Origin: UBA1351 sp963677885
GTDB taxonomy: Bacteria; Bacillota; Clostridia; Lachnospirales; Vallitaleaceae
Assembly (NCBI GenBank): GCA_963677885.1
Contig: OY782500.1
Coordinates: 2,418,001-2,482,000 of the forward strand
Length of the DNA: 64,000 nt
Direction of reading: 5' to 3'
The position numbers were made by a program, and so were the translations under genes. This document shows, piece by piece, positions 54,385 through 62,431 of this stretch (positions are counted from its first letter, which is position 1; every line of letters starts with the position of its first letter). The notes below the pieces were generated by a model that saw only the letters and a program-made list of their open reading frames with translations, made no database searches and was not told the origin of the DNA.

Positions 54385-54417
54385 AGATTTGTGTCCTGTG
54401 GTACTATCGCAAATGAT

Positions 54418-54480
54418 CTAGTTTGTAATTGTTGAAAAAATAATAGTTAAAACTATAAACAGCATAGCTAATCTTTTCAT
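54418..54480 (-). CDS. possible 20-residue hydrophobic peptide
   Basis: MKRLAMLFIVLTIIFSTITN, preceded by AGGGGCG at 9 bases. It looks like a lone signal-peptide or membrane-peptide sequence. It could be a small membrane peptide or the remnant of a secreted protein; evidence is limited to the RBS and composition. Confidence 0.25.
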   Translation of the reverse strand: MKRLAMLFIVLTIIFSTITN

Positions 54481-54508
54481 GATTTATTCGCCCCTAGAAA
54501 AAATTTCC

Positions 54509-55495
54509 TTAGTAATTATTAGTGCTATGAGAATACGATTTTACATTATCCAAATCGTCATGAAGTAGGTATACAACATCACTACCAAAGGTGAACGTCC
54601 ATTCTACATATGAATTAGCCGCTATTGATAGTTCTGACAGTGCACCAAAATTCTTACTCGAAATTATTTGGTCATTTTCATTCATAATTGTAAGTTCATC
54701 CAAATTTATATTGTATATACTATGATCAAAACCATTAACGACATATGCTTTTACTATCAATGTTTCTTCCTCATAATATACTTCATATGGATCGATATTT
54801 AAGTTATCCAGCAATATATCAACATTTTTATTATAAAAATGTTCGTTGCTACTTCTTGTTGATGCGTACCAAGATAGATAGTCTAAATCATCATCCTCAA
54901 TATAGACCTGTTCTTTAGCAAAAGAAAATGTCCATGTCACATATGTATCTGCTTCTAGAAATAGATCTCCCAGAATTCCAAAACTAGCATCGGCAATACA
55001 ATCTTCTTCATTATTTATGGTAAAACCAGTTAAATTGATTTCATGAACCGGATACGGAAATCCATTTACTACATATGCTTTTACAATTAGCATATCCCCT
55101 TCATAGTATGCTTCGTAGATATCAATACCAATTTTGTTTACATATTCATCCACTGTACTATCATAAAAATGAGGTTCGTCACCATTTGTTTCAACTAACT
55201 CATCTGCTACTTGCTGCTCTTCAGCTTCATCTGTCTCTTTCGAAATTTCTGTTTCCTCAGCCTCATCTGCTACTTCTTGCTCTTCCGTTTCATCTGTCTC
55301 TTCATCTTTCTTGTCCGATTCACTACCATCTATTTCTACATTTTTATCCAAATCATTTCCGTCTGCTTCAACGATTATCTCACTCGCTATGGTCTTCGAT
55401 GTCCCATCATCAATAACAATTCTTTGTTTTTCACTGCCACAACCTACAACAACTAATACCATTATTAACATAATAATTACATTTATTTTTTTCAT
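54509..55495 (-). CDS. lipoprotein with two SLAP-like domains
   Basis: A 328-residue lipoprotein: hydrophobic leader with VVGC lipobox (Cys19), then a low-complexity acidic linker of Glu/Thr/Asp repeats (about 40-105) and two homologous modules of about 100 residues. Both modules carry MLIVKAYVVNGF or TLIVKAYVVNGF and end in a WTF-aromatic-F strand, as in SLAP domains of Bacillota surface proteins. It is exposed on the outer face of the membrane. It lies 10 bases downstream of the HEPN-type gene and is probably co-transcribed with it. The opposite strand of the acidic linker is open but is a compositional shadow. Confidence 0.72.
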   Translation of the reverse strand: MKKINVIIMLIMVLVVVGCGSEKQRIVIDDGTSKTIASEIIVEADGNDLDKNVEIDGSESDKKDEETDETEEQEVADEAEETEISKETDEAEEQQVADELVETNGDEPHFYDSTVDEYVNKIGIDIYEAYYEGDMLIVKAYVVNGFPYPVHEINLTGFTINNEEDCIADASFGILGDLFLEADTYVTWTFSFAKEQVYIEDDDLDYLSWYASTRSSNEHFYNKNVDILLDNLNIDPYEVYYEEETLIVKAYVVNGFDHSIYNINLDELTIMNENDQIISSKNFGALSELSIAANSYVEWTFTFGSDVVYLLHDDLDNVKSYSHSTNNY

Positions 55496-55505
55496 AGTTT
55501 CTCCC

Positions 55506-56576
55506 TTATTCTTTCACGCTCATGCATTTTGCTATAATTCCTTCGTTGGAAAAGGAATTAAGACCTTCCTTCTCAAGGTCTGATTTATATACTGCAACAC
55601 TAATTCCAACAGAATCACCTGACTTCAGACTATTTTCTAACTCAAAATCATGAATACGGGTATATACAATCGTATCATCAAGTTCATCATAAACCATAAG
55701 TTGGATTTTAAATTTGTCTTCCATTTCATAATCTCTGACTGTGTAATTATTGATTGTAAGATTGACATATACTTTTTCATCTTCACTGCGAATATCATCA
55801 ACCTCAACAATAATTTCATCTTGTAACGTTCTTATATAAGTTATTAAGCTGTTTGAAAACAAACTACCTATCAGAATAACTATTATAGCGACTAATACTT
55901 TTATTGACCATTTGACATTTAAACGGTCAGTTACTTCAGGTTTTTTAGGACTTCCTGCTTTAGCTTCTGTTTTCTCTGATCTTGTATCATCTCTTTCACC
56001 CTTATGGATACTAATATTATGCACGCTCTTCTTGCCATCGTTTTGAATGACATACTCTTTATACTTGTCTGAAAATGCTTTCATACGATGATAATCTTGT
56101 TCAAAACCTGACACCTCTTTAAAAGCTTCCATAAGAAGAACAAAAGCAGACAGGTTATAATCAAGTTCAGCTTTTGAATAGCCGGCTGCCATTGCTGGTG
56201 TTTTATGTGCATATATTTCATTCCTCGCCTGAATGGCATTACCTAACTGACTCATGAATTTTTTACATTGCGAATGATTTAATGTACCATTAGACAATAA
56301 GTTCCTTGCGTTTACTGTACGCTGTCCGTGCCCATCAAAATAAAGAAACTTCAGGCAACACTGGAGGTCCATATAATCAGTTCCTATATTCTCTTTTGTT
56401 AAGGTTGGAAAATTATTACTGTGGATATTTAATTTTGGATCATTAATAACTTCATTCCACCATAAATCCTCTTTGCCAACAATTGCTCTATTAACAACCT
56501 TTCTGATAAACGGTTCAACATAATGTTCAATCGCTTCAGTGGCAATCATGAAGTAGCTCTTATTAAAATCATTCAT
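55506..56576 (-). CDS. membrane protein with N-terminal HEPN-like domain
   Basis: A 356-residue protein. Residues 1-150 look like a Swt1-type HEPN domain; the catalytic-type motif is R118-N119-E-I-Y-A-H124 (RN-x4-H). A basic, unstructured linker leads to one membrane helix (about 222-246) and an extracytoplasmic beta-rich domain (about 250-356). HEPN domains are usually RNases in toxin and defence systems; fusion to a membrane helix and external domain is unusual and suggests a sensor-effector. SD GAGAGG. It is followed by the SLAP lipoprotein gene. Confidence 0.65.
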   Translation of the reverse strand: MNDFNKSYFMIATEAIEHYVEPFIRKVVNRAIVGKEDLWWNEVINDPKLNIHSNNFPTLTKENIGTDYMDLQCCLKFLYFDGHGQRTVNARNLLSNGTLNHSQCKKFMSQLGNAIQARNEIYAHKTPAMAAGYSKAELDYNLSAFVLLMEAFKEVSGFEQDYHRMKAFSDKYKEYVIQNDGKKSVHNISIHKGERDDTRSEKTEAKAGSPKKPEVTDRLNVKWSIKVLVAIIVILIGSLFSNSLITYIRTLQDEIIVEVDDIRSEDEKVYVNLTINNYTVRDYEMEDKFKIQLMVYDELDDTIVYTRIHDFELENSLKSGDSVGISVAVYKSDLEKEGLNSFSNEGIIAKCMSVKE

Positions 56577-56719
56577 ACCTAACCTCTCAACTTAAATCTA
56601 GAACATTCAGTATATCGAATTAATATGAACATTCTGTTTCCTTTGAATGAATTTTTTTAAAATAGCCACTTCATGTAAAAGAAATTGTCTATCGACAAGA
56701 TCTCATAGTAATTCGAATA

Positions 56720-57097
56720 TCAAAACATACCTCCCATATCATGAAATGTCATGTTATCTTGCGCCATTGTATCACTGGGATTAATACCTTCACCTAATAA
56801 GTTGCCTCCATGATCAAAAGGAGTAACTGACTTGATTGACTCTTCCATAAAATGTCTGTTTTGTTCCTCTTGAACAAATTGTTCATGCATACTTCTTGCC
56901 TCATCTAAAGAAACAGAGGCTAAATTAGTGGCATGAATATGAGACCTTCGAATATGTGAATTGTATTTATTATCGATTTTTACATATCTTCTTAATTGAA
57001 CACCCTGCGACGATTTCCTGCTTTTCTTATGCTTATGTAAAGACTGAATAAAGACAAAAAGCATTGTAATAAAGACTAAACTTAAAATTATTTTCAT
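56720..57097 (-). CDS. small membrane-anchored protein under the box promoter
   Basis: A 125-residue protein: N-terminal membrane helix (1-17), then a basic, polar region. A Met/His/Gln-rich tail contains GGNLLGEGINPSDTM. SD GGAGGAG. The promoter at 57140-57174 carries the 18-bp box. No family is recognised. Confidence 0.55.
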   Translation of the reverse strand: MKIILSLVFITMLFVFIQSLHKHKKSRKSSQGVQLRRYVKIDNKYNSHIRRSHIHATNLASVSLDEARSMHEQFVQEEQNRHFMEESIKSVTPFDHGGNLLGEGINPSDTMAQDNMTFHDMGGMF

Positions 57098-57139
57098 TGT
57101 AACTCCTCCAGTATTTCACTATTTTTTATTTATGAGCAT

Positions 57140-57174
57140 ATTATATTCGATACTACAGACACGTATTTGCCCCA
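57140..57174 (-). promoter_or_regulatory. 18-bp box promoter, copy 3
   Basis: On the minus strand TGGGGCAAATACGTGTCT, then 11 bases, then TATAAT (57145-57140). It drives the 56720 gene. Confidence 0.82.
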
Positions 57175-57294
57175 TGATGAAAACAGGAGAAATTTTGTTG
57201 GTCATTATAAAAATGTAAGATGATCAAGAATATAGTAATTATGATATACGATGCAAAGGTGATTTTTATACATAACACCACTCATTTCAGCCAC

Positions 57295-58062
57295 TTAATC
57301 ATCAATCTCATATGGGCCATCCTCCAAAGTATTTGGATAACAGCAGTATATATCAAATGATCTTTTCTTATAGTTATTCTCTACTATAACCCCACAATGG
57401 TTACAATATTTACAGCCACCGTCACCCCATACCTTTAAACCAAATATATTTGACTTTGGGCAGATGTATTGAACTTTTGGACAACCTTTCTTCCAAGCAA
57501 CTTTTGTAGAATAAGATGGTAAATTCTTCAAATAATACTTTACCCAATCATTCTTCCAGTAAAATAACTCTTGTGGAACGAATTTACTCGACAAATCAAT
57601 TTCATTCGCTGAAAGCTTTATGACCTTATAATTGGGAATGTCATAGTCTTGTGATGACCATATCACTCTGCTTATAAAACCTTCAACTTCTGGATCATCA
57701 TCTATTGATATCCAGATTGATATTTTGCTCTTTTTATTTTGGGGTAGTGGCCCATGCTCTAGGAATTTTTTGGGATAATTCCATTTCATATACCTGTCGC
57801 TATCATTTATTCTTTGGTGATAAAGACGTTCTTCATTATATGGTTCAATCAAGTTTATCACCCACGCCACTCTGTAGCCACATTCTGTGTAAAATTTATT
57901 TCTTTCATAAAACTCTTCAGCTGATAACGGACTATTTTGAAACTCAATAACTATATCACCAATAATTACATCTGCTCTGTGTGTAATCCCTTTATGGCTC
58001 ACTACTACTTCTTGATATTCCTTTGAAAAGTAATTTTGCATTCGACGATGCCAATCACTCAT
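57295..58062 (-). CDS. CoiA-like nuclease-fold protein
   Basis: A 255-residue protein resembling competence protein CoiA: THRADVIIGDIVIEFQNSPL with Asp31, Glu40 and Gln42, then EEFYERNKFY, the conserved PD-(D/E)XK core of that family. The C terminus has Cys clusters (YCNHCG, CCYP) that may bind zinc. True CoiA helps process transforming DNA with DprA and RecA; here no competence genes are near, so a defence or mobile-element role is equally possible. The SD before the ATG is weak. Confidence 0.78.
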   Translation of the reverse strand: MSDWHRRMQNYFSKEYQEVVVSHKGITHRADVIIGDIVIEFQNSPLSAEEFYERNKFYTECGYRVAWVINLIEPYNEERLYHQRINDSDRYMKWNYPKKFLEHGPLPQNKKSKISIWISIDDDPEVEGFISRVIWSSQDYDIPNYKVIKLSANEIDLSSKFVPQELFYWKNDWVKYYLKNLPSYSTKVAWKKGCPKVQYICPKSNIFGLKVWGDGGCKYCNHCGVIVENNYKKRSFDIYCCYPNTLEDGPYEIDD

Positions 58063-58491
58063 ATCATAATTCCAGTTATCAATACATAATGATTTATGAG
58101 CAAAACCCGATATACATGATTTACTAAATATGTTCTACAATCATACAAGTCCTTAAAGGTTGATGAAACGAAAACCTTTATCTCCATATCTTTTCCCCTT
58201 ACTTATTTTTCATCCTTAGTCTTTTTCTTCTGTTAGCATAACACATCCTACCAAACATGCATAATTATGATGATTTTAAAACTGAAAATATCCAGATGGC
58301 TTGTAAAAGTCTTGGTCTACTTGCATGTAGTATAGCTTTTTTGATTCATCCATGTTGAAGTATTGTGGAAAAACTTGAATTCATGGAGCATACTTCCATA
58401 CTTTCTATGCAGCAGTAGGTATACGGTTCGTAAACAATGTAAATTTATTCAAACTCATGTATCTAAAATTTTCTTCTTTTTCCCAAAGCAA
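58063..58491. other. spacer without recognised gene
   Basis: AT-rich, no RBS-supported frame and no hairpin of note; it holds the divergent control regions of the CoiA-like and STAND genes. Confidence 0.4.
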
Positions 58492-58521
58492 ATTAGCGCA
58501 ACTGCTAATGTATGCTATAAT
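58492..58521 (+). promoter_or_regulatory. promoter of the STAND gene with ATTAGC-N6-GCTAAT
   Basis: TATAAT at 58516-58521. The inverted repeat ATTAGC-GCAACT-GCTAAT (58492-58509) overlaps the expected -35. Its centre TAGC-N6-GCTA equals the dyad at the WYL operon promoter (49697-49710). Confidence 0.6.
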
Positions 58522-58569
58522 TATATTAAATTTTCAAAAAGTATAGATTAATAAAAATGGGGATTCAAT

Positions 58570-61500
58570 ATGGCAAAGAAAATAAACAGGAATAAAAATC
58601 TTATAAAGGCGAATAAAGTTTTTACTGACCGAGAAGTACCGAGAGAAGTCTTTCATAACGAATACAATTTAATGAAGCATAATATACAGCTTGGTACAGA
58701 GGTTGATCCTAGAATTATCACATATTATGGTATTGGTGGGATTGGGAAGTCTACTTTACTGAAACAAATCCAAAAGGAATTAATTGAGAAAGAAGAAAGT
58801 CCTTTTTACACGTATTATGATTTTGAACAGAGCAGTAATATGATTTCTGTTTTAGAAGGACTTCGAAATCGGCTTGTTGCAGACTACAAAATCTCTTTTC
58901 CTTTGTTTGATGTTGTACTAGCTGTGTATAAGAAAAAAGTTGGAGTTCAGCACTTTGTAGACCGTGAAGAAAATAGTTTTGAAGAGAATGCCATAATTAG
59001 TAGTACGTTAGATATTATGACAGAGATTCCTGTTATAGGAAGTGCCTTTGGTGTTGTAAAACCAGTTACTAATGTTTTGACAGAGTTAAGAAATAAGAAA
59101 AAAGATAGGGCAGTTGATGTTTTTGATATTGAAAGTAATATGAATCAACCTGACGAACTGCTACGAATGTTACCTGAGCAGTTTGGGAAAGACATGGCCG
59201 ATTTTACAGAAAATCTAAAAACTCCATTTGTTATATTTTTAGATACTTATGAGCAATTGGTAAATGAACTTTCAGGTGGCAGTGATGCTAAAGATAAGGA
59301 TTTATGGATAAGAGATGATGATGGTTTAGTATTAACAATTCCCAATGTACTTTGGGTAATTGCAGGAAGAGAAAAAATAAAATGGAATGAAATGGATGAA
59401 GACTGGAAAGAGAATCTAAATCAGCATTTACTTGGTGAGCTATCTAATGCAGATACTAATTACTTTCTATATGAGGCAGGAATAACTGATGTAGAATTAA
59501 GTTCGGATATATATAAGGTAACAAAAGGGGTTCCGGTGTATCTTGATATTGTTGTTGACAATTATTTTACAGCAGTTCAAAAAGGAGAAAAGCCTACTAT
59601 TAAGTTGATTGGTAACGACTACAAAAAGTTGATGTACCGTTTTCTCAAGTATGCAGGACCAGATATGCGAGATCTGCTTTATATGGTGTCTACTATCGAT
59701 TATTGGGATGATGAGCACCTTTTTTTCCTAAGAGAAATGGTTCTTAATAATGTGGCAATCTCAACCATTGCAAAATTAAATGAATATTCTTTCATAAGTA
59801 AAGAAGAAGGCAAGTTCAAGATGCACCAGGTTATCAAAGAACATGTCTATAATGAGTGTCCTGATATATTAAGGAAAAAAACAATGGAGTATCATGTAAC
59901 GTACTTAAATAAAATATTAGAAGATTTCAGTTCTTTAAACACTAAGAAAGAAGAACTTATTACTGCAATGTATAGATTAATTAGCATAATGGCAACTATG
60001 GATTGTAGTGGTGAGGAGATTTATGGGTTTTTTAAAAAAAATATTGGCTTAAGAATGGAATTTGTTAAATTTTTACTTAGTGATTCTGAAAAAAGAGATA
60101 TATATGAGGCGATTGATCGAGCTCTAGTTGGTATAATAAAAAATGATGTTGATACTAAATATATGCATTATATTAAGCTAGTTGTAATGAGCGAGTTAAT
60201 AAGCAGTAGGAATTATCAAACATATCAGTTTACTGATTTTGTTTATAGGTCTTATTCTACCATTCGTTATGAACTTGGCAGGATGATAGAAGATAAGGTA
60301 AAAGTAGATCCTTATATTGTAATGAAGAGTGTACATTTAAGCCTCAAATTTTGTTCTTATGATAAAGAATCACCATTAGCAAGTGAATTTGCAAGCAAGT
60401 TTATGACAATTTTTGGTATAGCTAAACTTGGTGATAATTTTTTTTATGATGACCTTGCATTGACAGTTTCAAAGTATTTCGCAGTACGCGGTGATGTAGA
60501 AAAAGCCCTCGATTATTCAAAACAGTTACTAGATGCATATGAAGATAGAATTAATGCCGATGAAAAAGAAAAAGAATTATTAAAGAGGATTAAAGATAGA
60601 CATTATAGAAATCTTCGCTTACTTGATGAGCATAAGGATAATTTCGATTTAATCAATGATAATTATCAAGATAAATTGCAGGCCTTTGGTCCAAATCATA
60701 TTGATACCTTGATTTCGCATAATAATTTAATGTTATATTACCTACGTAAAAAAGAGTATGAAAAAGCTATCGATATTGCCGATGATAATTTTAAACGTGC
60801 TAAGGAGATTTTAGGCGAAAAGGAGTATATACTTTATCAAATACATAATAACCTAGCATATGCATATTATATAAGCGGGGATAAGAAAAAGTCATATGAG
60901 TTAACTTTCGATTGCTATAATAAAATGATTAAATTTCATGGAATGAATAATCCATTAGCAGAACAACTTATTATACGAATGAATATATTAAGTAAGAAGT
61001 TAAATATCAAAAACAATAGTAAATTCTTACTTAAGAACTATTATGAAATAAGGTGTTTCAATAAATATAGAAAACTTACCCTTCTAAGCAAACTGAATGA
61101 TGCTCAAAGAGACTACATAATGCAACTTAAAGATGAAAAAGGACAGGTTGAAGTTGAAGAATATATTGAAACCTACATTGCAAATCTTGAAAAGTGGTAT
61201 AGTAAGGAAAAAGCTTGGTTATGGGAAGCTAGGTTAATAAGAGCAAATTTCTATAAACTTTGTAACCAGGAACAAAATGAGAAATATTGTAATGAAATAA
61301 CTAAGCTAATAGATGAATGTTTCTGTGAAAAAAGTTATGGAGATGCTAGAAGGATTAAGGTATTAGATTCTATGAAATTTAGCCTATATCAATTTACATT
61401 TTGTAGTTTTTTAGAAGCAGAAAAATTCTACAAAGATAAAATCGAAAAAGCAAAAGAGGTTGATTCAACAAGATTAATATCAAGATTCTATTGTGGGTTT

Positions 61501-62100
61501 GCCAACCACCTATGGGAAAAAAGAAGCAAAGTAAAGTATGCTTCGTATCTAAACGAATCTGAAGCATTTGATATGTCCATTTCTGTATTAAAAGAAGGGA
61601 TTCTATACTTTGAGGATGAGATTTCTACTTTCAATCACCACTATTATAATATTAAAGCAAACTATACTAAAGCGATTTATTATAAAGCAAAGCCAGAAGA
61701 TAAACTAGCGATTGGAAGAAAGTATTATAATCAAGTGCTAAAATTCCACTATGACAAATGCTTGAATATTGGGAGACTATTATATGCAATAAAAATTGCT
61801 ACTGACCTTTACGCAGACGCAGTTGATTTAGTATATAAGCCAGGTAACGAAAAGGTCGAGGTGATAAGCGCTATTATTGAGGAGCATATTAGGATTTTGG
61901 CGGTTAATAATCTGTATACGTTATACAACTTATTGGTGAACTCATATGAAAGCGATAATCAAATTGAAAATAAAGAAAGGGCGATCAAAGTTTTAGAAGA
62001 AGCATTAACCTTTGTTGATAATGAACATAGTGATAGATATCGCCTAAAACGAATCAAAGAGAAAATCAATAAAATCAGAAGTGAGAATAGAAATTGTTAA
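58570..62100 (+). CDS. STAND NTPase with TPR-like C-terminal repeats
   Basis: A 1176-residue protein of NLR-like layout. The P-loop GIGGIGKST (residues 54-62) and Walker B region FVIFLDTYEQL (about 220-231) define the NTPase, followed by a winged-helix region (KFKMHQVIKEHVYNE) and, from about residue 600, helical TPR-like repeats (HNNLAYAYYISGDKKKSYEL is one). Only 45 residues precede the NTPase, so no N-terminal effector domain is present. The first part, FTDREVPREVF, is typical of bacterial STAND proteins. Such proteins oligomerise on ligand binding, often in phage defence; a partner effector would be needed. SD GGGGA. Codon use is more AT-rich than the flanks. Confidence 0.85.
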   Translation: MAKKINRNKNLIKANKVFTDREVPREVFHNEYNLMKHNIQLGTEVDPRIITYYGIGGIGKSTLLKQIQKELIEKEESPFYTYYDFEQSSNMISVLEGLRNRLVADYKISFPLFDVVLAVYKKKVGVQHFVDREENSFEENAIISSTLDIMTEIPVIGSAFGVVKPVTNVLTELRNKKKDRAVDVFDIESNMNQPDELLRMLPEQFGKDMADFTENLKTPFVIFLDTYEQLVNELSGGSDAKDKDLWIRDDDGLVLTIPNVLWVIAGREKIKWNEMDEDWKENLNQHLLGELSNADTNYFLYEAGITDVELSSDIYKVTKGVPVYLDIVVDNYFTAVQKGEKPTIKLIGNDYKKLMYRFLKYAGPDMRDLLYMVSTIDYWDDEHLFFLREMVLNNVAISTIAKLNEYSFISKEEGKFKMHQVIKEHVYNECPDILRKKTMEYHVTYLNKILEDFSSLNTKKEELITAMYRLISIMATMDCSGEEIYGFFKKNIGLRMEFVKFLLSDSEKRDIYEAIDRALVGIIKNDVDTKYMHYIKLVVMSELISSRNYQTYQFTDFVYRSYSTIRYELGRMIEDKVKVDPYIVMKSVHLSLKFCSYDKESPLASEFASKFMTIFGIAKLGDNFFYDDLALTVSKYFAVRGDVEKALDYSKQLLDAYEDRINADEKEKELLKRIKDRHYRNLRLLDEHKDNFDLINDNYQDKLQAFGPNHIDTLISHNNLMLYYLRKKEYEKAIDIADDNFKRAKEILGEKEYILYQIHNNLAYAYYISGDKKKSYELTFDCYNKMIKFHGMNNPLAEQLIIRMNILSKKLNIKNNSKFLLKNYYEIRCFNKYRKLTLLSKLNDAQRDYIMQLKDEKGQVEVEEYIETYIANLEKWYSKEKAWLWEARLIRANFYKLCNQEQNEKYCNEITKLIDECFCEKSYGDARRIKVLDSMKFSLYQFTFCSFLEAEKFYKDKIEKAKEVDSTRLISRFYCGFANHLWEKRSKVKYASYLNESEAFDMSISVLKEGILYFEDEISTFNHHYYNIKANYTKAIYYKAKPEDKLAIGRKYYNQVLKFHYDKCLNIGRLLYAIKIATDLYADAVDLVYKPGNEKVEVISAIIEEHIRILAVNNLYTLYNLLVNSYESDNQIENKERAIKVLEEALTFVDNEHSDRYRLKRIKEKINKIRSENRNC

Positions 62101-62431
62101 TGCTTTACTGCTTACATAGGTATAAAAACGTCTTCGGATTATAAAAATTTCAACTCATAACTGCCTACTATAGAGAAAAACATAGTATTGATTGAGACAT
62201 CGACTATTCCCCCATCTTAATGTTAAAAAATGCAATATTACAAGACTCTGCATTACTTCTTGCTTCATCTTATCATTCTGATAAGCGCCACTGAAATGTA
62301 GTTGTTGAGATAATCTATTCAAAATAATAACAATAGAAGCCATAAAACATGTGCCTAGACTATTATATTCATCGTAAACGCTCCATAGCCAGTACCCCTA
62401 TAAATAAATGGTCATTTTCATGACCAATTAT
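62101..62431. other. spacer before the IS66 transposase
   Basis: No RBS-supported gene is seen. A short stem, TGGTCAT-TTTC-ATGACCA (62409-62426), just after the transposase stop may be its terminator or part of the element end; the IS66 inverted repeat was not identified. Confidence 0.4.

Noticed and set aside
55075..55583. Plus-strand open frames opposite the SLAP lipoprotein
   Set aside because: They are shadows of the Glu/Thr-rich linker; composition is Leu/Ser/His-rich without RBS.
49700..58500. Possible CRISPR-Cas locus because of WYL regulators
   Set aside because: No regularly spaced direct repeats and no Cas proteins were found on either strand.
62155..62343. 62-residue minus-strand frame beside the IS66 transposase
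   Set aside because: No RBS, no hydrophobic or domain pattern; probably chance in AT-rich spacer.
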